A stretch of 56,327 bases of DNA from an uncultured Bacteroidota bacterium (GTDB lineage Bacteria; Bacteroidota; Bacteroidia; Bacteroidales; 4484-276), in the NCBI GenBank assembly GCA_903944895.1, contig CAJATL010000175.1, positions 1 through 56,327 on the forward strand, read 5' to 3'. Made by a program: the position numbers and the translations under genes. The notes beneath the pieces were generated by a model that did not search any database, was not told the origin of the DNA, and saw nothing but the letters and a program-made list of their open reading frames with translations. Positions 16,578 through 24,425 of the stretch are shown piece by piece. Positions within the stretch are counted from its first letter, which is position 1. Each line of letters begins with the position of its first letter.

Positions 16578-17009
16578 ATGTTAAGAAAGAGCTTTCTGTT
16601 CGCGATAATACTTTATTTGGGAATAATCATCTTTCCCGAATCAAAGCCCGACTGCGTTTCGGAGATTTCTTTGGCCAGGTTTGAACTCGCTAAAGTTGAT
16701 CCTCCAAATTTTAGTTCCTTGTGTGTAAAAGGGGATTTTACCAACGACCAGATACCCGGTCAGCCTTCCCTGAGCATTAAGCACAATACAAATAACGCAA
16801 ACCCAAAGCCACCTTCTGACCAAACCACTTTAAAGGAAAAGCGCAACGGAAACCTGAACAGGTGTCCTGAATCTGCAATTTTTCCTTTTACGGCAATGTT
16901 TTTGGGGTATCGCCTTAATGAAATAACTTATTTTGCCCATTTAGCATTTGTTAAATATTCTTCCTGGTCAGGAAGCAGTATTCGGATACGCCCACCGCCG
17001 ATTTTATAG
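16578..17009 (+). CDS. Hypothetical protein with N-terminal membrane segment
   Basis: I start at the ATG at 16578 (MLRKSFLFAIILYLGIIIF) because it places a signal-like hydrophobic helix at the N-terminus; an ATG 32 codons upstream is possible. The 143-residue product continues with a low-complexity polar region rich in Asn, Lys and Pro and ends in SIRIRPPPIL. I recognise no domain. The frame could be chance, but the signal-like start and a small membrane peptide gene about 250 bases downstream favour a real gene. Confidence 0.4.
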   Translation: MLRKSFLFAIILYLGIIIFPESKPDCVSEISLARFELAKVDPPNFSSLCVKGDFTNDQIPGQPSLSIKHNTNNANPKPPSDQTTLKEKRNGNLNRCPESAIFPFTAMFLGYRLNEITYFAHLAFVKYSSWSGSSIRIRPPPIL

Positions 17010-17258
17010 AAATATTTCCTGGCACTTTTCCGCTTTTGCCTCTCCTTCGTGAGGTGCAGATGATTTTATCATGCAAATTCCGAAGGAACAAAGCCGCAAA
17101 CTTTGCATCATTCATTCTTATCTGAAAAGGATGGCAGGTTAATTTATTATCCTGCAATTTCGCAGATATTTGGACGAAGTAGAACACCATGTTAGCTTAT
17201 CTTTTAAAGCGGATTTTACATTTCTATAAATATTTATCCAGACTAAAAAATTAATACG

Positions 17259-17354
17259 ATGAAGAAAATTAAAATAGAAGGCGGATGGTTCATTTTCACC
17301 TTTTTCCTGGTTGTTATTGTTGGGATGATCCTGGTAAAGGTCATTTTCATGTAA
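17259..17354 (+). CDS. 31-residue single-helix membrane peptide
   Basis: An ATG at 17259 opens a 31-codon frame ending in TAA. The product is a short basic N-terminus (MKKIKIEGGW) followed by one hydrophobic helix (about 11-31, with FIFTFFLVVIVGMILV). The sharp basic-then-hydrophobic pattern and an AT-rich leader suggest a real small membrane protein. Function unknown. Confidence 0.45.
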   Translation: MKKIKIEGGWFIFTFFLVVIVGMILVKVIFM

Positions 17355-17881
17355 TCAGGTGCAATCCGAACTCATGCCGATCAAACAAATAGTTTAAACG
17401 GACGATTCACATATTGCCTGGTAAATCACCAGCGACAGTAATTCCTTCACGTTGTCCAATAAGAAACATATCGAAAAGCAACCAGGAATGATGAAGGAAA
17501 AGGTTGCCAATTAATTCTTTAAAGGTGAAGCCCATGTTAATCCAATATTTGAACAGGCAGCATCTTCACGGAAATCGCCCGGATTACTTTCGATAGATTT
17601 CGGGAGGAATCCGGGCCTTTTATGTGCTGTGATTTTTGCATTAAATGGCAAGTGACTTCAGTTATGATAGAAAAATACTTTATGGCGATCAATCGAATTC
17701 TTTGTCATCGGGTAAAAGATTTTTAAAGTCAAATTCTGTTGAAGATATCAAATTTTGGATTTGGAATGTTTTTCGGATTTGAACCCACACCTTTCGGAAT
17801 TGGAATCTCTCAGTAAAATTGATGATTTTTTTACCTGAGTTTTGAGGAAAGGGTTAACAATAGTGTTAACATTGAAATAAA
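17355..17881. other. Gene-free stretch before the integrated element
   Basis: About 0.5 kb in which I see no gene, RNA or clear repeat until the terminator hairpin beginning at 17882. Confidence 0.5.
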
Positions 17882-17909
17882 AAAAGGTTACAGTCAATTG
17901 TAACCTTTT
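17882..17909 (-). terminator. Terminator behind the tRNA remnant
   Basis: AAAAGGTTACA and TGTAACCTTTT form an 11-bp stem with a 6-base loop. It lies just beyond the 3' end of the tRNA remnant. A similar, less perfect hairpin (GGCTACA / TGTAACC) lies at 24258-24280 beyond the intact tRNA. Confidence 0.6.
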
Positions 17910-17967
17910 GATTTTCAGCGAGCGGTAAAAGGGATTCGAACCCTCGACCCTTAGCTTGGGAAGCTAA
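17898..17967. repeat. Left attachment site (attL)
   Basis: A 70-bp direct repeat, identical to 24271-24340 except for one base (C at 17949, A at 24322). It covers the 3' part of tRNA-Gly including the anticodon arm. The spacing gives an element of 6,373 bp. Confidence 0.9.
17921..17967 (-). pseudogene. tRNA-Gly 3' fragment left by integration
   Basis: The last 47 bases of the tRNA-Gly(CCC) gene, from the anticodon arm to the acceptor 3' side, without the 5' half. This is the chromosomal remnant displaced by the integrated element. Confidence 0.9.
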
Positions 17968-18059
17968 CAATTATACTAATATTGCCTAATATCGTTTAAG
18001 ATTAATTACTATTTAAAGCTATTGTTAACAACTAATTTACAGTATTTTACAAGTATTAA

Positions 18060-18089
18060 TTGATATTTACAAATATTGTATTACTTTTG
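18060..18089 (+). promoter_or_regulatory. Promoter of the integrase gene
   Basis: TTGA near 18060 and TACTTTTG at 18082-18089, about 18 bases apart, match the Bacteroidota pattern, with the -7 element complete. The downstream 25-bp repeat would overlap the transcript start, so integrase binding could repress the gene. Confidence 0.55.
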
Positions 18090-18104
18090 TTTTAATTCGT
18101 ATTC

Positions 18105-18129
18105 ACATTTAACATGACATTTAACACGG
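18105..18129 (+). repeat. 25-bp direct repeat, left copy (probable integrase arm site)
   Basis: A tandem of the word ACATTTAACA spaced by TG, ending ACGG. The identical 25 bases recur at 24223-24247, near the other end of the element and in the same orientation. Confidence 0.75.
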
Positions 18130-18135
18130 ATTTTT

Positions 18136-19419
18136 ATGAAGGCAAAAATTATTTTATGGTCAAGGGCAACCCTTAGTGGAGAATATTTATTAAAACTTCG
18201 ATTGAGTGAAGGTGACAATAACAAGTACCTTTTGACAGGGATAAGCATACCAAAATCAAAATGGGATTCTGATAAGCAACAATTAAAAGTACTTGCACCA
18301 CCACGAAAAAAAGATGTTAAAACTTTGCAGCTTTATCAGGATTATCTAAATTTAAAGAATACACTAAATTCTATTGTCGGAAAATATGAAGCAATGATTC
18401 AAAGCTTGGCGAAGGAAGGCAGATCAGTAACGATTGACCAACTTATTAGCATGGTGGAAAATCCTGTTAAAAAAACCACCGTTCACAGCTATTTTAAATT
18501 GTTAATTGACAACTTTAAGACAGCGCAAAAAATCGGACAGGCCACCGTTTACAAATCCACGTTGGACAGCTTAAAGAAGTTTCATAAATCAGATATGAAT
18601 TTTCATGATATTGACCTACCATTTTTGAGACGATATGAGACCCATTTACGCAAAAAGGGATTAAAAGATACTACCATATCACTTTATTTTAGAACGTTGC
18701 GAGCGGTGATTAATTCAGCTATTGGTGATCACTTCGCACGCAAAACAGATTACCCATTTGGGAAGAAATCGGATAACAGTACTTTCACAGTATCGAAGTT
18801 TGACGATAAGACCAGGAAGAGGGCGTTAACTATCGATCAGATAAAACAGATTGAAGCATTGACAGAAATCGAAGGCGAAGCGTTAACACCCGATCAGGCT
18901 ACAGCAAGAGAATATTTTATGTTTACTTACTATTGTGCTGGTATCAATTTTACCGATATTGCAAAATTACGTTGGACTGATTTTGATGGTACCCGGATTA
19001 CCTACATTAGAACCAAAACCCATGCAGAAATAAAAACTTACTTATTGCCATTTGCAAAAGAAATGATTTTGAAGCATCGTTTCGATTCAGGCATTGATCA
19101 GGAAAATTATATTTTTCCGATATTAAACAGACATATTCACATTACGCAACAACAAATTGAAAACCGGATTCATAAGAAATTAGGACAAATGAATGTAGCT
19201 TTAAAGCAAATTGCCAAAGCTTGTAATATTGCCGAAGAGGTAAGCGGGTATCATGCAAGACATAGTTTCATTACCCATGCAGCGCAATCCGGCAAAATAA
19301 CACCGTTTGACCTGCAAACAATGGTTGGACATACTGACATTAAAACTACCATGATTTACTACCAAGACAAAGATCAGGATTTAAAAGACGAATTAATGAA
19401 AAAAGTAATGGGATTTTAA
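18136..19419 (+). CDS. Tyrosine recombinase (integrase) of the element
   Basis: The 427-residue protein has an arm-binding N-terminal region, a SAM-like core-binding domain (about 112-200, YFKLLIDNFKTAQKIGQAT) and a C-terminal catalytic domain. Visible catalytic residues are Arg279 (AKLRW), the HARH box with Arg375, His399 (VGHTD) and the nucleophile Tyr408 or 409 (MIYYQ). It would cut and join the att sites in the tRNA gene. The gene lies 168 bases inside attL, as usual for tRNA-targeting elements, and has its own promoter and terminator. Full length for the Bacteroidota phage-integrase family, with no sign of decay. Confidence 0.95.
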   Translation: MKAKIILWSRATLSGEYLLKLRLSEGDNNKYLLTGISIPKSKWDSDKQQLKVLAPPRKKDVKTLQLYQDYLNLKNTLNSIVGKYEAMIQSLAKEGRSVTIDQLISMVENPVKKTTVHSYFKLLIDNFKTAQKIGQATVYKSTLDSLKKFHKSDMNFHDIDLPFLRRYETHLRKKGLKDTTISLYFRTLRAVINSAIGDHFARKTDYPFGKKSDNSTFTVSKFDDKTRKRALTIDQIKQIEALTEIEGEALTPDQATAREYFMFTYYCAGINFTDIAKLRWTDFDGTRITYIRTKTHAEIKTYLLPFAKEMILKHRFDSGIDQENYIFPILNRHIHITQQQIENRIHKKLGQMNVALKQIAKACNIAEEVSGYHARHSFITHAAQSGKITPFDLQTMVGHTDIKTTMIYYQDKDQDLKDELMKKVMGF

Positions 19420-19441
19420 AACCTACCTACCAAATTTTGAA

Positions 19442-19469
19442 GCCGTGAAACACATTCACGGCTTTTTTT
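19442..19469 (+). terminator. Terminator of the integrase gene
   Basis: GCCGTGAA and TTCACGGC pair around a 5-base loop and are followed by a T run. Confidence 0.88.
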
Positions 19470-19589
19470 ATGCCTGAAAACTAAAAAAGACTTTTTAACA
19501 ATCCATTGTTAATAACACACTATACATTTGATTATTAGGCGATTATAATCAAACCGGATGAAATGTCACAAAATATTAATTATGATGTA

Positions 19590-19619
19590 TTGACATTTAC
19601 TTAAAACGTTGTATCTTGC
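19590..19619 (+). promoter_or_regulatory. Promoter of the element operon
   Basis: TTG at 19590-19592 and TATCTTGC at 19612-19619, 19 bases apart, a near match to the Bacteroidota consensus. About 100 bases of leader follow before the first gene. Confidence 0.45.
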
Positions 19620-19718
19620 ACCGAGTTTGGTAATATAGTCCAAACAGATTTAACAAGGCTTTTTTGTTAACAAAATTTAAGAAATCAATACTTTAATCGT
19701 TAAAAAAATAAAAAAATC

Positions 19719-19913
19719 ATGAACACAGACTTCATCACTTTAGAAGAGTTTTGCCAAATGACAGGCTACAAAAAGAACACGGTTTACACCTATTTAAGAC
19801 GCAAGGACAAAGGGATACCCGCTTATCACTTTGGTAGGCTTATCCGGTTTAAACGGTCGGAAGTAATCGAGTATATTAATACCACAACTAAAAAAATTGA
19901 ATATGCAGCGTAA
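19719..19913 (+). CDS. Excisionase-family HTH protein
   Basis: The 64-residue protein is a single winged MerR/excisionase-type helix-turn-helix (ITLEEFCQMTGYKKNTVYTY, then GIPAYHFGRLIRFKRSEVIEY). Such proteins bend DNA and direct the integrase towards excision, or act as repressors. It is first in the element operon, and the next HTH gene overlaps its end. Confidence 0.85.
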   Translation: MNTDFITLEEFCQMTGYKKNTVYTYLRRKDKGIPAYHFGRLIRFKRSEVIEYINTTTKKIEYAA

Positions 19914-20094
19914 TGAATTTAAAACCCTCGGGGAAGCCGCGATGTTATCCGGTGTAACCTATGGAGAGTTGTACTATATGGTCAAAAACAAAAGGCTTGC
20001 AAGTACAAGGATTAAGGGCGTGACTTGCGTACACATGGCGCACGTCAAAAACCTGATGGAAGTTAAAAACAAACTAAAAATAAACATAGCATGA
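19903..20094 (+). CDS. Second small HTH protein
   Basis: I start at the ATG at 19903 (MQRNEFKTLGEAAML), not at the TTG two codons upstream. The 63-residue product has the same excisionase-like order: a GEAAMLSGVTYGELYYMVKN helix pair, then KRLASTRIKGVTCVHMAHV as a wing. It overlaps the preceding gene by 11 bases, and its end overlaps the next by 4 bases. Having two related HTH proteins in tandem suggests one excisionase and one regulator. Confidence 0.7.
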   Translation: MQRNEFKTLGEAAMLSGVTYGELYYMVKNKRLASTRIKGVTCVHMAHVKNLMEVKNKLKINIA

Positions 20095-20627
20095 ATAAAA
20101 ACACAAATGGAGACGCGGTAACGTCTCCAAATGGCTGTAACTTCTTACATAAAAAGTTTAATGCTCTTTTCGATGTCAAAGATAATACAGCCGATCAGAA
20201 AAAAAACAATTCTACACAAATTTTAACAAAATTGGATATTGCCGACAAATCCCGGAAACATCCTAACGTTAAATATTTGGCCCCGACAAAGTACACCGAA
20301 GCAACCGCCAATGGTTTGACGCGCATGGTGTGCGATTACATTAAATTTTCTGGAGGCATGGCAGAGCGTGTCAATTCGATGGGCATTTATGACGTAAAAT
20401 TGAAACGTTTCAGGCCTTCAGGCAGTCGCAAAGGTACAAGCGATATAAAAGCCTTATTTAATGGTAAAAGCCTATCTATTGAAGTTAAAATAGGTCGCGA
20501 CAAATTAAGCAACTACCAACGCGAATATGCAAACGACGTGATCAAATCAGGCGGTTTTTATTTCGTGGCTACCAACTTTGCAGACTTTCATCAATGGTTT
20601 GAAAATCTTAAAATTTGCCGGCCATGA
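20091..20627 (+). CDS. VRR-NUC-type PD-(D/E)XK nuclease
   Basis: The 178-residue protein has an N-terminal unstructured part (to about 65) and a C-terminal nuclease core. That core has a Glu/Asp-bearing helix (TRMVCDYIKFSGGMAERVN), GTSDI with Asp118, the EVK motif Glu131-Lys133, NYQREY, and the final GGFYFVATNF strand. This order is typical of VRR-NUC enzymes in phages and mobile elements, which cut branched or single-strand-containing DNA. The gene overlaps both neighbours by four bases, so it belongs to the replication block of the element. Confidence 0.85.
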   Translation: MNKNTNGDAVTSPNGCNFLHKKFNALFDVKDNTADQKKNNSTQILTKLDIADKSRKHPNVKYLAPTKYTEATANGLTRMVCDYIKFSGGMAERVNSMGIYDVKLKRFRPSGSRKGTSDIKALFNGKSLSIEVKIGRDKLSNYQREYANDVIKSGGFYFVATNFADFHQWFENLKICRP

Positions 20628-21538
20628 ATTATATTGAATTGATAAATGGTTTTTGGCGGTTGGATAAGGAAACACCATTTGCCCCGAGTGACACCCGGCT
20701 ATATTTTTACTTATTAGATACTTGTAATAAATTAGGTTGGAAAAATCCATTTGGACATTCAGATAGGCATTTAGCTTTTAATGTTGGTATGAATATTAAA
20801 ACCATACGCAAAGCTAAATTAAGGCTTTCTGATGCCGGATTGATAGAGTTAATATTACCGGACAAACCGAGTAATTCAATAGCAGGACAAACAAAATACA
20901 AACTTTTAACCGTGGTAAAAAATACCACAGTTGATAGTGAAGCCGTGGTAAATAATACCACGGAAGATGGTACAAACAATAAACAAAACTTTCTTTATCT
21001 TACAGATAAAGATAAAGAAAGGGAAACACATTTTTTTGGCTTCCAAAAATATGTTTCCGATAATCATAACGACCTTACCAAATTTAAGAAACCGTTAACA
21101 ATTGAACAATTTACAGCATTAAAAGAAACACATTCAACTGATGACATATTAAAGGCACTAAAAAAAATGGATAATATTGTTGACATTACAGAAAATTACA
21201 AATCAATGAATGAGTGCTTATTATTTCAATTAGAAAAAAAGAAACAACCCCGGAAGCGCACACCAAAGCCAAAGGATAAACCAGAAAACAAAACGAAACC
21301 CGTTAACGAAACCTATAAAAGAGAAATTGAAAGTCTAAAACAATATTTCGACAGTGTTACGCTTCCGGTAGCACCTTTTAAACTAAATGACTGTATCGAA
21401 ATAACCGACACAATAGGATTTATTGAGGGGTGTATTTTAACAATTTTTGATACTAACAATGAAGACGAAAGGTATGAAACATTAAACTACTTACGATTAT
21501 TGGCTCAATATGTAAAATCAACAATCATAAATTCATAG
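20624..21538 (+). CDS. Replication-initiation-like winged-helix protein
   Basis: I take the ATG at 20624, which overlaps the nuclease stop (ATGA). The 304-residue product begins with a helix-turn-helix region (YIELINGFWRLDKETPFAPS, then GHSDRHLAFNVGMNIKTIRK and RLSDAGLIEL) like that of phage replication protein O/DnaD-type initiators. A long low-complexity lysine-rich linker (about residues 204-230, KKKQPRKRTPKPKDKPENKT) and a helical C-terminus follow. It probably recruits host replication proteins to the element origin. No origin iterons are visible inside the gene. Confidence 0.65.
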   Translation: MNYIELINGFWRLDKETPFAPSDTRLYFYLLDTCNKLGWKNPFGHSDRHLAFNVGMNIKTIRKAKLRLSDAGLIELILPDKPSNSIAGQTKYKLLTVVKNTTVDSEAVVNNTTEDGTNNKQNFLYLTDKDKERETHFFGFQKYVSDNHNDLTKFKKPLTIEQFTALKETHSTDDILKALKKMDNIVDITENYKSMNECLLFQLEKKKQPRKRTPKPKDKPENKTKPVNETYKREIESLKQYFDSVTLPVAPFKLNDCIEITDTIGFIEGCILTIFDTNNEDERYETLNYLRLLAQYVKSTIINS

Positions 21539-21577
21539 TAAAAAACAATTTGGTATTAGTACAAAATTCTTTCAACA

Positions 21578-22645
21578 ATGGAAACGATAGAAATAAAAAA
21601 AACAAAGGACTTGGTAAAAAGGGCGAAGCAGTTAAAAGGCGAAATCCTTGAAAAGTATAGTTTTTACTATGATTGTAATAATTGCAAAACTGAACAATAC
21701 TTCGAAAGTGTAAAAATCAAAGGTTTGGAAATTACTGATAATTGCAAAAATTGCGGCCATGTTAATTTTTTGATAATGGAAGGTGGTCAATCAGGATACA
21801 AAACAAGAGAAAACACCTTAAAAATTTACAACGGCGTTCAGGCTATTTTTAACGAATATGGCGCACCGTTAACAGTAAGGCAGGTATTTTACCAGCTATC
21901 GAGCCGGGGGTTGGTTGACAAAACGGAAAACGGATACAGGCAGGCGCAAAACATATTAAAGGAAATGCGATTTAAAGGAATAATCCCTTTCAATTATTTT
22001 GCTGATAATACACGCTATCAAATAAAACCAGATAGTTATGATGGGTTGACAGGATTTTTAGATAGTATGCAGGATTTTTACCGTCGGGACTTTTGGAAAT
22101 CCCAAAACACCTATATTCAGATATGGGTTGAAAAGGATGCACTAAGATCAGTATTTGCACCCATTACACAAAAATATGATATTCCGCTGATGGTTGCGCG
22201 CGGTTACTCTTCATTAACTTTTCTTACTGAAGCAAGTGAAACAATCAGGTACTTTCAAAGAAAAGGGAAAACGGCCTATATTTATCAATTTGGCGATTAC
22301 GATCCATCCGGGGTTAATGCAGGCGAAACAATACAAGAAACTTTTGAAATACTTTGTCCCGGGGTTTATTACGAAAGGGCTGCATTATTGCCATGGCAAA
22401 TTGAAGCTTACAAACTACAAACAAGGCCAACAAAAGGAACCGATACCAGAATTAAAAGTTTTGGCACTGATGAAAGTTGTGAACTCGATGCGATGCCACC
22501 GGATGCACTCAGGCAGTTAATTACAAACTGCATTGAACAACATATTGACCCACAAGAATTGGAACGCCACAAAGCGACGGAATCAGTAGAAAGGGAATCG
22601 TTAAAGCATTTTAATGAAAATTACAAGAATAAATTTAGCAACTAA
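21578..22645 (+). CDS. Spo11/topoisomerase VI A-like protein with zinc finger
   Basis: The 355-residue protein has an N-terminal zinc-ribbon (Cys33, Cys36, Cys56, Cys59). A winged-helix follows with GAPLTVRQVFYQLSSRGLV, where Tyr105 sits where the DNA-cleaving tyrosine of the topoisomerase VI A/Spo11 family lies. Next comes a TOPRIM-like domain with Glu185 (WVEKDAL) and the acidic pair in GDYDPSG (Asp240, Asp242). Stand-alone A-type homologues without a B subunit are known from mobile elements (Mini-A type). No B-subunit ATPase gene is present here. A cleaving or nicking role in element replication or transfer is inferred. Confidence 0.78.
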   Translation: METIEIKKTKDLVKRAKQLKGEILEKYSFYYDCNNCKTEQYFESVKIKGLEITDNCKNCGHVNFLIMEGGQSGYKTRENTLKIYNGVQAIFNEYGAPLTVRQVFYQLSSRGLVDKTENGYRQAQNILKEMRFKGIIPFNYFADNTRYQIKPDSYDGLTGFLDSMQDFYRRDFWKSQNTYIQIWVEKDALRSVFAPITQKYDIPLMVARGYSSLTFLTEASETIRYFQRKGKTAYIYQFGDYDPSGVNAGETIQETFEILCPGVYYERAALLPWQIEAYKLQTRPTKGTDTRIKSFGTDESCELDAMPPDALRQLITNCIEQHIDPQELERHKATESVERESLKHFNENYKNKFSN

Positions 22646-22687
22646 TTATTAAAATCCTGTAAACAACAGATTAAAAACAGAAACAAA

Positions 22688-23005
22688 ATGAAATATCAAA
22701 AAGGACAATCAGGGAATCCGGCAGGAAGGAAGGCCGGAAAAGTTAATCGATCAACCGAACAACTTAGAAACATTTTTCAGGAATTTTTGGAAAATAACGT
22801 CACGAAATTACAAGAGGATTTCGATCAGCTTGAACCAAAAGACAGGTTAATGTTTATTGAAAAGGTAGCAAGGATGGTTATCCCACCTCCGTTGACATTG
22901 GAAGCCTTAAACGAGGCCGCGCTCGATGCGTTAATTGACAGGCTCAAAAACGATACAGGGCAACCGGCAGCAATTTATATCGATAAAGATGACGTAGATT
23001 TATAA
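22688..23005 (+). CDS. DUF5681-type protein
   Basis: The 105-residue protein opens with the signature KGQSGNPAGRKAGKVN and continues with helices (LRNIFQEFLENNVTKLQEDF and RLMFIEKVARMV). DUF5681 proteins are frequent in phages and integrative elements, often near terminase or mobilisation genes; their role is not known. Five bases separate it from the next gene. Confidence 0.8.
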   Translation: MKYQKGQSGNPAGRKAGKVNRSTEQLRNIFQEFLENNVTKLQEDFDQLEPKDRLMFIEKVARMVIPPPLTLEALNEAALDALIDRLKNDTGQPAAIYIDKDDVDL

Positions 23006-23009
23006 AATT

Positions 23010-23459
23010 ATGAATAAAGCTCAAAAAATAGCCATGATTCGGCAACTAATTTCCGGTGCGGACTTATCCGAAAGTAGATGTTATATTTTGGAAGTTGGCG
23101 AAGCTTTGCCACCGGATTACAGGCGCAACACTGACACCGTAATTTGGGTTACTGATGACAAAGGGGACGTTAAAAAGCCTACAGGTAAAAATGATATTCT
23201 TGTTCAGGTAACATCAAAAGAAACAGTTCAGGCCGTTAAAAAGTTGGGTGATTACTGCGACAATGTTAGTGACAATAAATTGACACAAACAAAACAGCCC
23301 GAACCAACCAACCAACAAACAGCCGAAAAAATTAAAAGCTGGTTGCCAATGGAAGCACCTGCACCGATTGAACCGGCAGCAATACCACCGGCAGCAATAC
23401 CAATGCAACCCCGAACGATCCCGAACCCCCGGGCAGGGTATCGCCGGACCCATATTTGA
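23010..23459 (+). CDS. Element protein of unknown function with Pro/Ala-rich tail
   Basis: The 149-residue protein has a small N-terminal domain (to about 80) with alternating strands and helices (YILEVGEALPPDYRRNTDTV). A disordered tail rich in Gln, Pro and Ala follows, with a near-repeat of EPAAIPPAAIP, ending in RAGYRRTHI. No family recognised. It lies in the element operon between two other accessory genes. Confidence 0.7.
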   Translation: MNKAQKIAMIRQLISGADLSESRCYILEVGEALPPDYRRNTDTVIWVTDDKGDVKKPTGKNDILVQVTSKETVQAVKKLGDYCDNVSDNKLTQTKQPEPTNQQTAEKIKSWLPMEAPAPIEPAAIPPAAIPMQPRTIPNPRAGYRRTHI

Positions 23460-23494
23460 AATTCATTTTTTAATCATTAAATATTTTACACATT

Positions 23495-24106
23495 ATGAAC
23501 AACGTAGTTTTTATTAATCAGTCAGAAATTGAACGGACAATAAAAGAGTTCAATAATCACATCGAAACATTCGAAAAGGTAAGATCCGAATTTAAAGACC
23601 TGCAGGTCGGGGACATTTCAACCCGTGAACAACTCCTGCAGTCGGTAGCAAACCCGGAAGCCTTTTTAATCCAAAGGTTAACGGAACGTATCGCAGCCGA
23701 TAACGGGCTTTCTTTTGCAGGTTTTAAGATGAGCCCCGCTAAATTGGTGGACTTATTAGACCTGCAGGAACGCGCGGAATTTATCAAAGCGGCAAATTTT
23801 GCAAAACCTTACATTTGGCCATTCGAAAAAATTGGCACCATCACCAACAAAGGCCGGATAGAACAGGATAAGAAACTTGTTGAGGACTTGATCCGGTCTT
23901 ACACCCTGTTAGCGATTACAGAACGTCAGAAGGTTGTACTGGAAGCGATGCGCACAATAAAGGAAGCAGCCGAAATACTCGACAATTCAAAGTATTTCAA
24001 CCATGATGAAATTTTACACCGCCCGTTAATTAATTTCATCCTGTCAGCGGGGCCGAAAAGTTACGCAGTGAACCATCAAACCTTCTCAGCGCTCGGCGGG
24101 CAATAG
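23495..24106 (+). CDS. Element protein of unknown function, helical
   Basis: The 203-residue protein is mostly helical, with an N-terminal coiled-coil-prone stretch (IERTIKEFNNHIETFEKVRS) and no membrane segment. It is the last gene of the element operon and is followed by a strong terminator. No family recognised; it may serve maintenance or cargo. Confidence 0.7.
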   Translation: MNNVVFINQSEIERTIKEFNNHIETFEKVRSEFKDLQVGDISTREQLLQSVANPEAFLIQRLTERIAADNGLSFAGFKMSPAKLVDLLDLQERAEFIKAANFAKPYIWPFEKIGTITNKGRIEQDKKLVEDLIRSYTLLAITERQKVVLEAMRTIKEAAEILDNSKYFNHDEILHRPLINFILSAGPKSYAVNHQTFSALGGQ

Positions 24107-24129
24107 TTTTTTATTTGTTTGAAGTGTTG

Positions 24130-24163
24130 ATCCCGTTCGATTAGTTTTGGACGGGATTTTTTA
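24130..24163 (+). terminator. Terminator of the element operon
   Basis: ATCCCGT and ACGGGAT pair around a 14-base loop and are followed by a T run. Confidence 0.82.
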
Positions 24164-24222
24164 TGTTTGATTAATCAGCTTTATTCAAAAAGAAGGCAAA
24201 AAACAACTTGCTTAATCCGTTT

Positions 24223-24247
24223 ACATTTAACATGACATTTAACACGG
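24223..24247 (+). repeat. 25-bp direct repeat, right copy (probable integrase arm site)
   Basis: Identical to 18105-18129. It lies 23 bases inside the right attachment site. Confidence 0.75.
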
Positions 24248-24270
24248 CAATAAAAAAAGGCTACATTGTT

Positions 24271-24340
24271 TTGTAACCTTTTGATTTTCAGCGAGCGGTA
24301 AAAGGGATTCGAACCCTCGACACTTAGCTTGGGAAGCTAA
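24271..24340. repeat. Right attachment site (attR)
   Basis: Matches 17898-17967 at 69 of 70 positions and forms the 3' part of the intact tRNA-Gly. Confidence 0.9.
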
Positions 24341-24366
24341 TGCTCTACCAACTGAGCTACTACCGC
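24294..24366 (-). tRNA. tRNA-Gly (anticodon CCC)
   Basis: A 73-base cloverleaf reads on the minus strand: acceptor GCGGTAG with TTACCGC, D arm AGCTCAGTTGGTAGAGC, anticodon stem TTAGC/GCTAA with loop TTCCCAA (anticodon CCC), and T arm GAGGGTTCGAATCCCTT. CCA is not encoded. Its 3' part belongs to the attachment site of the integrated element, so the gene is restored after insertion. Confidence 0.96.
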
Positions 24367-24425
24367 ATTAAGGCTGCAAAAATATAAAGTTTCCTTTTCC
24401 GAATGCCATTTTTTTGAAATTGTCA

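Larger units (their letters stand above)
17968..24340. mobile_element. 6.4-kb integrative element in tRNA-Gly
   Basis: The element lies between the 70-bp att repeats and restores the tRNA at its right end. It encodes a tyrosine integrase next to attL, two excisionase-like HTH proteins, a VRR-NUC nuclease, a replication-initiation-like protein, a Spo11/Topo VI A-like protein, a DUF5681 protein and two unknown proteins, all on the plus strand. There are no relaxase, conjugation, capsid or portal genes. It is therefore a small mobilisable or satellite-like integrative element. How it spreads is unknown. Confidence 0.88.

Noticed and set aside
17968-24340. Prophage
   Set aside because: No capsid, portal, terminase large subunit or lysis genes are present; DUF5681 alone is not enough.
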